64,000 nt of DNA from Chlorobiota bacterium (GCA_016700335.1 CP065014.1:2703001-2767000), one strand, 5' to 3'. Positions 45,059 to 55,428 are shown, counted from the stretch's first letter. Numbers and translations are program-made. Notes: generated by a model from the sequence alone, not told the origin.

Positions 45059-45622
45059 TTATTTGTTTTTAATCCATTCATATTCACTTACTTCGTTTAT
45101 ATAATTTTCATACCTTGCCATAACAAACAACAAATCACTGATTCTGTTTAAATAAACTATATTTAATGAATTAATTGTATCATCATTTTCTTTCAATGTT
45201 ACTATCAACCTTTCAACTCTTCTTGCAACTGTTCTTGATATATGTAAAAATGCACCACATTTACTACCACCTGGTAAAATGAAATTTTTTAATTGGGGTA
45301 ACTGAGTTTCAAATTCATCTATACATATCTCAAGGAATTCAATCTCTTTAGATGAGATCATATGGAATGTTGAATTTTTAATCTCCAATTTGTTCGGAGT
45401 AGCCAAATCAGCACCAATTACAAATAAATCATTTTGAATTGTATTTAATATGATATCAGTTTTTTCAGAAGGTGAGAAAGTTCTAACAAATCCTATATTA
45501 CTATTAAGTTCGTCAATAGTTCCATAAGCCTCAATTCTGATATGGTTTTTACTAACCCTTTTACCTCCAAACAAACCTGTTGTTCCATTATCACCAGTTT
45601 TTGTATAAATCTTAATTGACAT
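45059..45622 (-). CDS. ATP:cob(I)alamin adenosyltransferase (PduO type)
   Basis: The 187-residue protein carries the PduO/MMAB signature: KIYTKTGDNGTTGLFGG at the N-terminus (ATP binding), RIEAYGTIDELNSNIG, LPGGSKCGAFLHISRTVARRVER and NRISDLLFVMARYEN. It makes adenosylcobalamin, the cofactor of methylmalonyl-CoA mutase. This fits with the epimerase gene at 12824. The protein is cytosolic. Monocistronic. Confidence 0.95.
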   Translation of the reverse strand: MSIKIYTKTGDNGTTGLFGGKRVSKNHIRIEAYGTIDELNSNIGFVRTFSPSEKTDIILNTIQNDLFVIGADLATPNKLEIKNSTFHMISSKEIEFLEICIDEFETQLPQLKNFILPGGSKCGAFLHISRTVARRVERLIVTLKENDDTINSLNIVYLNRISDLLFVMARYENYINEVSEYEWIKNK

Positions 45623-45758
45623 ATATTAAAAATGAAAAATCTGCGTAATTTGCAATTATTAAAAATAGCCAAATATAATTTTAATTATTAGTAATAATCT
45701 ACTTATTATTTAATTTGTGCGTCTTAGAATTTACAAAAATACAAATATTATACTTTAA

Positions 45759-46568
45759 ATGATTGAAACTATTAGAATTATGTTTATAGGTGACGTAGTT
45801 GGGGAGCCTGGATTGGATATTGTTAAAAAAGAACTCCCAAATTTAATCATTGAAAATAACATCCAATTCACTATTGTAAATGGTGAAAACGTCTATGATG
45901 GTAAAGGAATTAGGCAAAGCGATGCAGATGCAATATTTAAGGCAGGTGCTGATGTTATAACAAGTGGGAATCATATTTGGGAGAAATGGCAATCAAAGGA
46001 TGTTCTATCAAATAATAATAAAGTTTTAAGACCAATGAATTATCCAGCGGGAAATGCTGGGAATGGGTTTGTAATTGCTCAACTCCGTAATAGTGATGAT
46101 AAAATTGGTGTAATTAATGTTCAAGGCAGAACCTTCATGCAGTCTATTGATTGTCCTTTTAAATCAGCAGATTGGGCTATTAATAAAATTCTACAACAAG
46201 ATGTAAAAGTAATATTCGTTGATATGCACGCTGAGGCAACAGCTGAAAAAATATCTCTTAGTTGGCATCTTGAAGGAAGAGCTACAGCAGTTGTTGGCAC
46301 ACACACTCATGTTCAAACTAATGATGGTAGAATTCTACCTGGAGGAACAGCTGCTTTAACTGATGCTGGAATGACTGGTAGTTATGATTCTGTTATTGGA
46401 ATGAAAAAAGATCCTGCAATTAAAAGATTTGTAACACAAACCCCTCATAAATTTGAAGTTGCAACCGAAGATTTACATATTGCAGTTGTTATTGTTGAAG
46501 CTGATACTCAAACTGGGAATGCAATTAGTATCGATAATTTTATTTACCCAGAACTTAAAAAATTTTAA
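45759..46568 (+). CDS. YmdB/TIGR00282 metallophosphoesterase
   Basis: The 269-residue protein has the family start MFIGDVVGEPGLDIV (first metal Asp), then IVNGENVYDGKGI, TSGNHIWEKW, DMHAEATAEK and VVGTHTHVQTND with metal ligands. The DAGMTGSYDSVIGM end motif is also present. B. subtilis YmdB, a member, is a 2',3'-cyclic-nucleotide phosphodiesterase acting in biofilm control. Length and start match the family. It is monocistronic. Confidence 0.92.
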   Translation: MIETIRIMFIGDVVGEPGLDIVKKELPNLIIENNIQFTIVNGENVYDGKGIRQSDADAIFKAGADVITSGNHIWEKWQSKDVLSNNNKVLRPMNYPAGNAGNGFVIAQLRNSDDKIGVINVQGRTFMQSIDCPFKSADWAINKILQQDVKVIFVDMHAEATAEKISLSWHLEGRATAVVGTHTHVQTNDGRILPGGTAALTDAGMTGSYDSVIGMKKDPAIKRFVTQTPHKFEVATEDLHIAVVIVEADTQTGNAISIDNFIYPELKKF

Positions 46569-46669
46569 ATTATTTAAATTTATTTGTAATTAATTTATCA
46601 GCTTTTGTTAGAATTGTTCAGATTTTTTTAGCTATAAAATTTAACTTAATTTGAATCTATAATACTTAT

Positions 46670-49591
46670 ATGAAAATTATAAACCTCTTAATTTTTTCTT
46701 TTTTTTCATTATTAGTTAGTGCTTTTTCTCAATCACCTGGATCTTCATTATTACCAGTTTCAACCGATTATACTTCTGTTATTACTGAAGCATTAAATAA
46801 TAATATTGTTATTGAAGATGATGTAAATGGAACAGCAAATTTACCAAACTCAATTTTCATTAAATTTAATAAAGATGTTCCAATTTATGAAGTCACTAAC
46901 AAAGCTCTTTACCTTTGCGAACAAGTAGGGTTAATGCCTAAAATTGTTCAAGCTATGTCTGATGGAAGTATGTCTCAGTTTTATGCCGATAAAAAAAATA
47001 ATTCATTGTTAAGTAATAATAGAATAAATTCTATCCAGCTGGCTGAAAACAATTTATCTAGGTTAGTTAAAGTTTATTATTCTAATGATACACCTCCATT
47101 AGTTGCTGCAAAAAAAATAAAGGAAAATTCTATAGTTCAATATTCAGAACCTGTTTTTGTTTATAAAGTATTATCGCAACCAAATGACCCCAATTTAACT
47201 GAACAAAAGGGTTCACTTGATAACATAAAGGCAATTCAAGGATGGGAAGTTTTTAAAGGTGATTCTAACATAATAATTGGAATTGTTGATGCTGCTGTAG
47301 ATATGTTTCATGAAGATTTGGCACCAAACATTGCATTAAATCAAGGAGAAAATGGTACTGATTCAAAAGGTAGATCAAAAAAAACAAATGGTATAGATGA
47401 TGATAATAATGGAGTAATAGATGATTTTTATGGTGCAAATTTTACAGCTCAAATGGATACAACTGTTAATGGGAATACTAAAGGGCAGAACCATGGGACA
47501 GTTGTTGCAGGGCTTGCTGCTGCTAGAACTAATAATGCTATTGGTGTTGCAGGATTAGGTTACAACTCAAAATTTGTCCCTGTAAAAACTTCTAGAAAAG
47601 AGGGTGGATTTATTCTTTTTGGTTATGAAGGTATAACTTATTGTGCAAGGCGTGGATGTAAAATTATTAACTGTAGTTGGGGCGGACCAGGTTATTCAGA
47701 GGCTTTACAAGATATTATTACTTCTGTTGTTGATGGTTACGATGTAGCTTTAATGTGTGCTGGAGGTAATGATGTAAAATATGGCACTATTTATCCAGCT
47801 GCTTATAATAATGTGGCTGGAGTTGGGGCTATTGATTTAGAAAATAAACTAACCACAACTTGGGGTGAACATATCGATTTTTCATCAGTTGCAGGATATT
47901 CTACTTCAAACGACAATAAATATGAAGTTGCTGGTGCTTACACTTCATATGCTACTCCTGTTGCCTCTGGATTGATGGCATTAGTTAGAGGTAAATATCA
48001 AAAGCTTTCTGCCGAACAAGCTATTATGCATGTTCGAGAAACAACAGATGATATAGATTCTTATAATAAAGGAAAAGAAAAGTATGTAGGGCTAGGTAAA
48101 ATAAATGTTTTAAGAGCTTTAAGTGAAGACCCTTTTTCTAAACCAGGTTTGGTTATAGATTCAATTAGAACTACTGATGATAACGGAAAACCTAAAGAGA
48201 AATTTTCTGTTGGCGATAAAGGTAGAATCTATTTTAGAATTAGAAATATTTTAGGTTCTGCTAATTCTGTTAGAGTCAGCCCAAAAACTTACATTGAAGG
48301 GGATGATAAAGTAATTTCTTTTACTTCTTCAGATGTTTATATCCCATTAATTAATCAAGGAGAAATTGTTAATGTTTTAACTCCAATTGAATTTGAAATT
48401 AAAAAAGATGATACAAATGAAACAAAATTAAGATTTGATATCTCTGCTAATAATGGTGCTTTCAAAGATTATTTTTATAAGAAATTATTCTTATTTGCAA
48501 TTACTACAGATTATATAACTCCAAGATTTAAACTTTCTATTGCGAATAATGGTGGAATTGGTTTTGCTGATTTTCCTAATAATCAAATTGGTTTGGGTAT
48601 TGAACTCAATGATATTCAACAGCTATATGAAGGAGGTTTTATTATGGCTACAGATTCACTTCATATTTTAAATAATGTACGTGTGAGCCAATCATCTCAG
48701 CAAAAAAGTAATTTTATTTTAGAAGAAAAACCCACATTAAAAAATGATAGTACTCTTACTTTCAGCGATGCAATTTCAGATAGTACTTCAAGAATTGGTC
48801 TGATTTGTAAATTAAAAGTTAAAAAAGATATTTCGGAACCAAATGCTTTTGGATTAGAGTTAATAACAAAGAATGCTTCAAACAAAACTATCAAAAATCT
48901 TAAATCAGCTTTATTTTTAGATTGGGATTTGAATAATTCAGGTGATAATCAAAATATAAAACAGATTTATAACAACTTATCAAATATACCAATTTATGGT
49001 ATTCTTGATGATGGGAACGGAACTGTTGTTGCTCAAGGAATAGCTGGGAAAGTACCCTCACCAATTTTTTATCCAATGAACAATGAAACTGATATTAATA
49101 TTTATGATGATTTTTCAAATCTAGAAAAATGGAAAGCAATATCTAATTCCATCAATAAAAAAGAAGTTTTAAATGCAGATATTTCTTTTGTTTTAGGGAA
49201 AGAGATTCTTTCATTAGAACCACTTGAAAATGACACTACTTTATTTGTTTTTGGATTTGGCTCGACAGTTCTTAAAGCAGAAAATTCTTTGAAAAAATTA
49301 ATCTCTTTAAGAACTATTTCTGTTGAGGAAGATACTAAACATTTTACAATGAACTTAAAACAAAATCTAGATAATATAATTATTTCTCTAAATGAGAAAT
49401 CTCAAAACAGTACTTTAATTGTGTTTGATGTTCTAGGAAAAAAAATTATCGATTTAAATAATCAATTAGCAGATAATATATTTAATAATCAAATTGTTTT
49501 TAATACTACTTCTCTTCCTAAAGGCAAGTATTTTGTAAGATATACAAGCGATAAAATTATTCAAACTAAAATGTTTGTTATAGAAAATTAA
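46670..49591 (+). CDS. T9SS-exported subtilisin-like (S8) serine protease
   Basis: The 973-residue protein has a signal peptide (about residues 1-20), a prodomain of about 150 residues, and an S8 catalytic domain with Asp near 206 (GIVDAAVD), His near 275 (NHGTVVAGL) and Ser near 425 (TSYATPVASG). A beta-rich region follows (about 480-900), and then a T9SS type A sorting domain (VFDVLGKKIIDLNN to MFVIEN). In the subtilisin motif the usual GTS reads YTS, but the catalytic Ser is present. It should be a surface-attached or secreted protease. Confidence 0.93.
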   Translation: MKIINLLIFSFFSLLVSAFSQSPGSSLLPVSTDYTSVITEALNNNIVIEDDVNGTANLPNSIFIKFNKDVPIYEVTNKALYLCEQVGLMPKIVQAMSDGSMSQFYADKKNNSLLSNNRINSIQLAENNLSRLVKVYYSNDTPPLVAAKKIKENSIVQYSEPVFVYKVLSQPNDPNLTEQKGSLDNIKAIQGWEVFKGDSNIIIGIVDAAVDMFHEDLAPNIALNQGENGTDSKGRSKKTNGIDDDNNGVIDDFYGANFTAQMDTTVNGNTKGQNHGTVVAGLAAARTNNAIGVAGLGYNSKFVPVKTSRKEGGFILFGYEGITYCARRGCKIINCSWGGPGYSEALQDIITSVVDGYDVALMCAGGNDVKYGTIYPAAYNNVAGVGAIDLENKLTTTWGEHIDFSSVAGYSTSNDNKYEVAGAYTSYATPVASGLMALVRGKYQKLSAEQAIMHVRETTDDIDSYNKGKEKYVGLGKINVLRALSEDPFSKPGLVIDSIRTTDDNGKPKEKFSVGDKGRIYFRIRNILGSANSVRVSPKTYIEGDDKVISFTSSDVYIPLINQGEIVNVLTPIEFEIKKDDTNETKLRFDISANNGAFKDYFYKKLFLFAITTDYITPRFKLSIANNGGIGFADFPNNQIGLGIELNDIQQLYEGGFIMATDSLHILNNVRVSQSSQQKSNFILEEKPTLKNDSTLTFSDAISDSTSRIGLICKLKVKKDISEPNAFGLELITKNASNKTIKNLKSALFLDWDLNNSGDNQNIKQIYNNLSNIPIYGILDDGNGTVVAQGIAGKVPSPIFYPMNNETDINIYDDFSNLEKWKAISNSINKKEVLNADISFVLGKEILSLEPLENDTTLFVFGFGSTVLKAENSLKKLISLRTISVEEDTKHFTMNLKQNLDNIIISLNEKSQNSTLIVFDVLGKKIIDLNNQLADNIFNNQIVFNTTSLPKGKYFVRYTSDKIIQTKMFVIEN

Positions 49592-49698
49592 TATTACAAA
49601 TTTTTAAATTCAATTTTTGAATTTGTTTATAAAACATATAATCAAAATTTTATTATTAGAAACTTTAATTTGGATTATCTTATTGATACACATAACAA

Positions 49699-50607
49699 AT
49701 GAAAATAATTGATTTATCCTGGAGGCTACCAGGACCATTAGCCACATATCTGTTAGCAAAACAAGGTTTTGAAGTAATTAAGTATGAAGATAAATTTAGG
49801 AGAGATCCATTCCTTAACTGGACATGGGATGAATCTTTTTTACACATTTACAATTCATTCCAATCTAATAAAATTGTCAAGTTAATAGATTTTAATTCCC
49901 CTGAAGATATTAAAAATCTACATGATGAAATAAGAACTGCAAATGCTGTTGTAATGAGCTTTCCTGATAGAATTGAAGAAAAATTAGGGCTAAATTTTAA
50001 TGATGTTAAATTGAAATTTAATGATGTATGCTTCATTCGCTTGGGGTTCAGAAAAGGGAGTAAGGAAAATGCTCATGATTTAAATACTTTGGTTCATAGT
50101 AATCTATTAAAATTACATATTCTTGATAGAAAAGATGATATTATTGCACCTCCTATTTTGCCAGTGACAGGTATGTTTTTTTCTCATCACATTGCAATTA
50201 CAGTTTTAAATGTAATAATAAAACAAAAATTGCAAACTGAACCTATTCAAGAATGGTGCTTCTTACAAGATTCAGTAGATAACGCACAACAAGCCTACTA
50301 TCCAAAATCTATTCAAGGTAGAAACCCTGCTACCTTTTTACATAATGGAAGGTTCCCTTGTTATAATATTTATAGAACTCTCGATAATGGATATGTTGCT
50401 ATTGCTGTTGTTGAACCAAAATTCTGGGCTAGATTTCGTGAACTTACAGAATTGTCAATTTTAAATGATGATGATGGACTTTGTGAAGGTGCTAGATCTG
50501 ATGAAGTAAAAAAAATTATTTTTAATAAGATAAATCAAAAAACATTGGAACAATGGGAACTTATTTTTAAAGATGAGAATTGTTGTGTTGATGTTATTAG
50601 AATTTGA
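49699..50607 (+). CDS. CoA-transferase family III (CaiB/BaiF) protein, short form
   Basis: The 302-residue protein starts MKIIDLSWRLPGPLATYLLA, the characteristic family III opening, and has the CYNIYRTLDNGYVAIAVVEPKFW segment of the racemase/transferase lineage. The family usually has 350-450 residues, so this one is short and ends soon after the second domain. The GDF-type loop that normally carries the catalytic Asp is not evident (the region reads PVTGMFFSHH). The enzyme may be atypical or inactive. It is followed by ctaA after 158 bp. Confidence 0.75.
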   Translation: MKIIDLSWRLPGPLATYLLAKQGFEVIKYEDKFRRDPFLNWTWDESFLHIYNSFQSNKIVKLIDFNSPEDIKNLHDEIRTANAVVMSFPDRIEEKLGLNFNDVKLKFNDVCFIRLGFRKGSKENAHDLNTLVHSNLLKLHILDRKDDIIAPPILPVTGMFFSHHIAITVLNVIIKQKLQTEPIQEWCFLQDSVDNAQQAYYPKSIQGRNPATFLHNGRFPCYNIYRTLDNGYVAIAVVEPKFWARFRELTELSILNDDDGLCEGARSDEVKKIIFNKINQKTLEQWELIFKDENCCVDVIRI

Positions 50608-50765
50608 TTTTTAAAATGTCCATTTAAAGTTTTCAACAAACTCACCTCTTTAAATTTATTATTACAATTTTACATTTCTTAATTTTTAATTTCGTCAATA
50701 AATCTATAATTATTTCAATAAGATAAAATAAGTTATTTTCACGTGCATTTTTAAATTAAAACAAT

Positions 50766-51800
50766 TTGACTACTCAAGATTTTAATACTTGTAATACTAA
50801 CTTTTCTAAATCAAAACTTTTTCTACATAAATACTCAATGTTTATGATTGTAGGGGTTTTGTTATTAATCTTTATCGGTGGACAAGTTAAAAGTACTAAT
50901 TCTGGCATGTCAGTTCCTGATTGGCCCAATACTTATGGTCATTTCATGTTTAGTTTCCCATGGGAAAAAATGGTTGGTGGAATTTTCTGGGAACATTCAC
51001 ACAGACTAATTGCCTCTGGAATGGGCTTATTTACTATAATTCTTACAATATTAGTTTATAAAATTGATAGTAGAATTTGGGTAAAAAGAATAGGGATGTT
51101 AGCATTGATTGCTGTTATTGTTCAAGGTGCTTTGGGTGGATTAACAGTTATGTTCAATCTTCCTGCTTGGATCTCTAGTTCTCATGGAACTTTAGCTCAA
51201 ATTTATCTATGTATTATTACATCTATTGCTTTAATTACTTCTCCATGTTGGGTTGAGAATCCAATTAAAATAAAGGATTCAAGTAAAAATTCACTTAGAA
51301 AAATTGCAACTATTACCACATTTGTTATCTTCTCACAACTTTTGATTGGAGCAATTATGAGGCATTCAGAAGCTGGATTAGCAATTCCAGATTTCCCATT
51401 AATGTATGGAAAACTGATTCCGCCTTTAACAGAATCTGCATTAATTGAAGCAAACAATCAGCTGTTAAAATTTGGGATTCTATCTAAGAGTGGGAATTCA
51501 TTTATTACTGCACCTCAAATGTTCATACATTTTCTTCATCGACTCTGGGCTTTTGTTGTTGTAATTTCAGTTGTTTTAACATTCGTAAATGTAAATAAAA
51601 ATTTTAAAAATATTAAACAGCTTCACTTTCCAGCATTAATTTTACTTGTGTTAGTATTTGTTCAATTTTCTCTAGGAGTTCTAACCATACTAACTGAAAA
51701 ACAATTTACAATTACATCTATTCATGTTGTTGTGGGAGCTTCAACTCTTGCAACAAGTTTTGTTTTGATGGTTAGATCAAAACACTTATTAATTAATTAA
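50766..51800 (+). CDS. ctaA: heme A synthase
   Basis: CtaA oxidises heme O to heme A for aa3-type cytochrome oxidase. The 344-residue inner-membrane protein has eight predicted membrane helices and the conserved His motifs EHSHRL, SHGTLAQ, RHSEAGLAIPDFP and LHRLWA, with a late HVVVGA. The VKSTNSGMSVPDWPNTYG extracellular segment is diagnostic. The start codon is TTG; the next ATG would fall at the edge of the first helix. It is followed after 103 bp by ctaB. Confidence 0.93.
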   Translation: MTTQDFNTCNTNFSKSKLFLHKYSMFMIVGVLLLIFIGGQVKSTNSGMSVPDWPNTYGHFMFSFPWEKMVGGIFWEHSHRLIASGMGLFTIILTILVYKIDSRIWVKRIGMLALIAVIVQGALGGLTVMFNLPAWISSSHGTLAQIYLCIITSIALITSPCWVENPIKIKDSSKNSLRKIATITTFVIFSQLLIGAIMRHSEAGLAIPDFPLMYGKLIPPLTESALIEANNQLLKFGILSKSGNSFITAPQMFIHFLHRLWAFVVVISVVLTFVNVNKNFKNIKQLHFPALILLVLVFVQFSLGVLTILTEKQFTITSIHVVVGASTLATSFVLMVRSKHLLIN

Positions 51801-51903
51801 TTATTTAATTTATATACTTTATAATTTCAAGTTTTTTAAAATTTGTTAATGCTAATATCGTAGAATTAATTTAGGCAACTATAGTAGAATTATTAAAAAT
51901 AAA

Positions 51904-52809
51904 TTGGACAACTCAACTAAAATAAATAACGGTATTTTTCTTTCAAAACAAGAATATAGCAAGCTGACAGGTTTTTTCTATTTGACTAAACCAAGGCTTA
52001 CTTTATTATCTGTTATTACTTCATTGTTTGGTTATTCAGTTGCTTTGAATAAATCATTTTTATGGTCTGATTTAGTTATCTTATTTGTAGGTGCATATTT
52101 AATTGGAGGAGCATGCGGAGCTTTAAATATGAATGCTGAACATGAGCACGACTCATTAATGAATAGAACTAAGGGAAGACCAATTCCTGGAGGTAGAATT
52201 TCTCCAACTCAAGCAGTAGCATTTGGTTATACTTTGTGGTTGTTAGGTGTTTTGATCTTTATCTTAAAATTTAATTTGTTGAGTGCGATTATTGGATCAT
52301 TGACAGTATTTACTTATGTTTGGATTTATACCCCTTTAAAACGCAAATCTACATTCAATACTTTATTCGGTTGTTTGCCTGGTGCTCTCCCTATTGCTTT
52401 AGGTTGGACTGCATCTAACGTTCAATTTAATATTGAAGCTTTAATTCTATTTGGTATTTTATTTTTATGGCAAATGCCACATTTTTTATCTTTAGCTTGG
52501 GTCTATCGAATTGACTATAACAAGGCTGGATATGCCATGTTGCCTAGTGTTGACCCAACTGGAAAGAAAACTTCATATCAAATATTATTTTATACCATTG
52601 CTCTTTCAATCACTAGTTTTGCTCCTTCTTTATTGAAATTTAATGGTAAAATTTATTTGATAATTTCTATTTTTTTAAGTATGATTTTTGTAATTTTAAG
52701 CATTGCTTTTTATAAGGAAAGAACTAATATCTCTGCTCAAAAATTGTTTAGATTTTCACTTTTATATCTCCCTTTAATTTACATTGCCTTACTTTTTGAT
52801 ATGATTTAG
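51904..52809 (+). CDS. ctaB: protoheme IX farnesyltransferase
   Basis: CtaB/CyoE converts heme B to heme O. The 301-residue UbiA-type membrane protein starts with TTG. It has the first prenyl-diphosphate motif in the NMNAEHEHDSLMNRTKGRP segment and the second near RIDYNKAGYAMLPS, with LKRKSTFNTLFGCLPGALP and WQMPHFLSLAW between. All are typical for CyoE. It lies directly behind ctaA and 12 bp before the transpeptidase-like gene. Confidence 0.94.
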   Translation: MDNSTKINNGIFLSKQEYSKLTGFFYLTKPRLTLLSVITSLFGYSVALNKSFLWSDLVILFVGAYLIGGACGALNMNAEHEHDSLMNRTKGRPIPGGRISPTQAVAFGYTLWLLGVLIFILKFNLLSAIIGSLTVFTYVWIYTPLKRKSTFNTLFGCLPGALPIALGWTASNVQFNIEALILFGILFLWQMPHFLSLAWVYRIDYNKAGYAMLPSVDPTGKKTSYQILFYTIALSITSFAPSLLKFNGKIYLIISIFLSMIFVILSIAFYKERTNISAQKLFRFSLLYLPLIYIALLFDMI

Positions 52810-52821
52810 CAACTCAATGTT

Positions 52822-53724
52822 ATGAACAAATCTTCTTTTCTTGTCATTTTATTCTTTGTTTCAATTGAGTATATATTGCTTTCTCAAAGTAAAGATACTT
52901 TAAAATCATCAGATGTAATCTCGTTTGTAAATCCTTATCCTTCAAATCAAATTACAATTATTTCTGAAGTAAGTACGGGTAAAATATTGTTTTGTGATAA
53001 TTCTCCAGAGTTATTTAAAAGAAAGTTTATGCCTGGATCAATATTTAAAATTCCTATTTCAATATGTGCAATTATAAATAATTTTGATACAAATTTTATT
53101 TATAATTGTAAAGGGAAAGATTCTATTAATGGGGTTAAAATTAAATGTTGGAATTCTCATGGTCATGGTAAACAAAAGTTTTTGAAAGCATTCTCAAATT
53201 CTTGCAATTTGTATTTTAGAACAATTGCAAATTCAATCTCTACTGATTCCTTAATTGATATTGTTAATACTCTTGGAATGAATTATCCTAGTGGACTAGA
53301 TGGAGATCCAAATCCATATCAGAAAATTTCTATAAATCCTTTCAATGTTTTAGGTGGTTCTTTTAATATGTCACCAATCGAGCTTTCTCAATTTGCAATA
53401 AAACTTGCAAAAAGAGGAACCAGTTTTGGCAAAATTTCTTTGAGCGATAAAAGGTTTGATATACTTTACAAATCACTTCATGAAGTTGTAATTAATGGAA
53501 CCGCAAGCAATAGGAATTTAATTAAATATAAAGTATCTGGTAAAACTGGAACAGTTGATGAAAGCATGGGGAGTGCCAAACGTGCAGGCTGGTTCATTGG
53601 TTTTATGCCAACTATAGCTCCTAAGTATGCTATTTGTACTCTTAAAGAAAATTCTAGTGGACATACTGCAGCTTTGATTTCTGGAAAACAAATTGATTTT
53701 TATTTTAGGAATTTAAACAAATAA
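52822..53724 (+). CDS. stand-alone penicillin-binding transpeptidase domain protein
   Basis: The 300-residue protein has an N-terminal hydrophobic export signal (about residues 5-20) and one penicillin-binding/beta-lactamase-like domain. SxxK is in MPGSIFKIP, SxN is in SNSCNLYF (SCN), and KTG is in SGKTGTVDE. It lacks the transglycosylase and dimerisation domains of full PBPs, so it could be a small D,D-transpeptidase or carboxypeptidase. It lies between ctaB (12 bp away) and rsmI, in what looks like one operon. Confidence 0.82.
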   Translation: MNKSSFLVILFFVSIEYILLSQSKDTLKSSDVISFVNPYPSNQITIISEVSTGKILFCDNSPELFKRKFMPGSIFKIPISICAIINNFDTNFIYNCKGKDSINGVKIKCWNSHGHGKQKFLKAFSNSCNLYFRTIANSISTDSLIDIVNTLGMNYPSGLDGDPNPYQKISINPFNVLGGSFNMSPIELSQFAIKLAKRGTSFGKISLSDKRFDILYKSLHEVVINGTASNRNLIKYKVSGKTGTVDESMGSAKRAGWFIGFMPTIAPKYAICTLKENSSGHTAALISGKQIDFYFRNLNK

Positions 53725-53803
53725 TTTATCATTTGCATTTCTTTAATTTATAAATTCTTTTATTAAAAAGTTGCTGATTTTAAACCAAAACAATTTCTAA
53801 AAA

Positions 53804-54499
53804 ATGAATAACGTAGATTCAAAAGGAAAACTTTTTATTGTTCCAACTCCAATTGGAAATTTAGAAGATATTACTTTAAGAGCTTTAAAAATACTTTCTG
53901 ATGTTGATATTATTGCTTGTGAAGATACTAGAACAACTAGCCATTTATTAAAACATTTCAAAATTGAAAATAAAAAATTAATTAGTTGTTACTCTCATAA
54001 TGAAGAAAGTAGAATTTCACAATTGATTTCATTAATCAATGATGGTAAGAGCATTGCATTGGTAAGTGATGCTGGAACTCCTGGAATTAGCGATCCAGGG
54101 GTTAGATTTGTTTCTGCTGCTATAAATGAAAATATAGTTATTGTTCCTTTGCCTGGTGCTGTGGCTCTAACTTGTGCCTTAACTGCAAGTGGCTTTCCAA
54201 CAGATGAGTTTGTGTTCGTTGGGTTTGTTCCTCATAAAAAAGGTAGGCAAACACTTTTTAAATATATTTCTGAAGAAAAAAGAACAATTGTTATGTACGA
54301 CTCACCTCATAGGATTCTAAAAACTCTCAGTGAAATTATTGAACATACTTCCGGAGATAGACGTGGAGCTATTTGCAGGGAGATCACTAAAATTTATGAA
54401 GAATTTAACAGAGGTACTTTAAAAGATTTATTTGAAATTTATGCTAACAGAGATTCTATTAAAGGGGAATTCGTTTTGATAATTGAAGGGAAAAAATAA
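53804..54499 (+). CDS. rsmI: 16S rRNA (cytidine-1402-2'-O)-methyltransferase
   Basis: RsmI methylates C1402 in the decoding centre of 16S rRNA using SAM. The 231-residue protein has the tetrapyrrole-methylase-type core: LFIVPTPIGNLEDITLRAL, CEDTRTTSHLL, SYHNEESR-like loop, LVSDAGTPGISDPG and ICREITKIYEEF. Length and start are normal. It is the last gene of the ctaA-ctaB-transpeptidase run. Confidence 0.95.
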   Translation: MNNVDSKGKLFIVPTPIGNLEDITLRALKILSDVDIIACEDTRTTSHLLKHFKIENKKLISCYSHNEESRISQLISLINDGKSIALVSDAGTPGISDPGVRFVSAAINENIVIVPLPGAVALTCALTASGFPTDEFVFVGFVPHKKGRQTLFKYISEEKRTIVMYDSPHRILKTLSEIIEHTSGDRRGAICREITKIYEEFNRGTLKDLFEIYANRDSIKGEFVLIIEGKK

Positions 54500-54539
54500 T
54501 CCTAACTATGAAATAATTTACTCATTCATAATTAGGATT
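54491..54539 (-). terminator. terminator of the outer-membrane protein gene
   Basis: AATCCTAA (54498-54505) pairs with TTAGGATT (54532-54539), and an inner TATGAA/TTCATA stem extends it. The minus strand continues with ATTTTTT. It lies just inside or after the rsmI stop. Confidence 0.7.
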
Positions 54540-54560
54540 CAATCTATAATACATTTAAAT

Positions 54561-55175
54561 TTAAAAAGCTACACCAAATGTAAATTCAGTGTTATAATCT
54601 ATCCTATTTAAATCAAACTCCTTTGTGCTTAAAAGTTCACCTTTAAATTTGTCGTAACCCATATTAAACTCTGCACCTATTCTAAGTACATTAGCCACTT
54701 CTAATGAAATACCTGTAATCACCATCATACCTAATCTTACACTTCCATTTTGAAAGGATTTTTGTGAAGTGCCTAAAATATCATTTGTGTTAAATTTAAT
54801 TGGAACTGCAATACCTAAATAAGGATTTATACCTAACAAATCAAAATGCTTTTCAAAGCCTAAATAACCTATCACATCTTTTCTCTTGAAATCATAACTT
54901 GTTGAAACATCTTTGTCAATCTGATACTTTAAATTATCTAATCCAATACCAAGCCTTACAGCCCACATACCAGATGTAAAGAATCTGAGATTTAATGATA
55001 AGCTTGTTTCACCTTGAAATGCTAAGTTAGTTGAGTCTTTAGAAGTAATTGTTTCATTACTAATTGCTTTAATATTTGAAATAATTGAAATTGATTGTGC
55101 CTTTAACTGAACTTTGATTAACAAACACAACCCAATTAATAATATTATGTTTCCTCTAAAAAATAAATTTTTCAT
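54561..55175 (-). CDS. outer-membrane beta-barrel-like protein
   Basis: The 204-residue protein has a signal peptide (about residues 1-26, cut after KAQS) and alternating hydrophobic/polar strands (LSLNLRFFTSGMWAVRLGIG, GLFGFEKH-like turns, VRLGMMVITGISLEV). It ends with an aromatic residue in FTFGVAF, as expected for an outer-membrane barrel of eight strands. No specific family is recognised. It has its own terminator. Confidence 0.72.
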   Translation of the reverse strand: MKNLFFRGNIILLIGLCLLIKVQLKAQSISIISNIKAISNETITSKDSTNLAFQGETSLSLNLRFFTSGMWAVRLGIGLDNLKYQIDKDVSTSYDFKRKDVIGYLGFEKHFDLLGINPYLGIAVPIKFNTNDILGTSQKSFQNGSVRLGMMVITGISLEVANVLRIGAEFNMGYDKFKGELLSTKEFDLNRIDYNTEFTFGVAF

Positions 55176-55323
55176 AACTACAATATAAGTATAAAATAAA
55201 AGTTATTATGAATTTGAACAGATTAGTTTGGTGTTAGATTAAATTAAATGAAAAAATAAAAAATATTTAAATGTTTGCTAATGAAATAAAATATCTTATT
55301 TTTGCCCTCCTAAAAAAAATTAT

Positions 55324-55395
55324 GCTCCTATCGACTAGTGGTTAGGTCGCCACCCTTTCACGGTGGTAGCACGAGTTCGAATCTCGTTGGGAGTA
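55324..55395 (+). tRNA. tRNA-Glu (UUC)
   Basis: The 72-nt sequence folds into a full cloverleaf. The acceptor stem is GCTCCTA/TGGGAGT with the discriminator A, the D-arm contains TAGTGGTTAGG, and the anticodon arm CCACC-CTTTCAC-GGTGG has anticodon TTC. The T-arm is CGAG-TTCGAAT-CTCG. CCA is not encoded. A good terminator follows at 55429. Confidence 0.96.
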
Positions 55396-55428
55396 CTTAA
55401 GAAAAGTTAGTAGATATATTTTCAAAAC

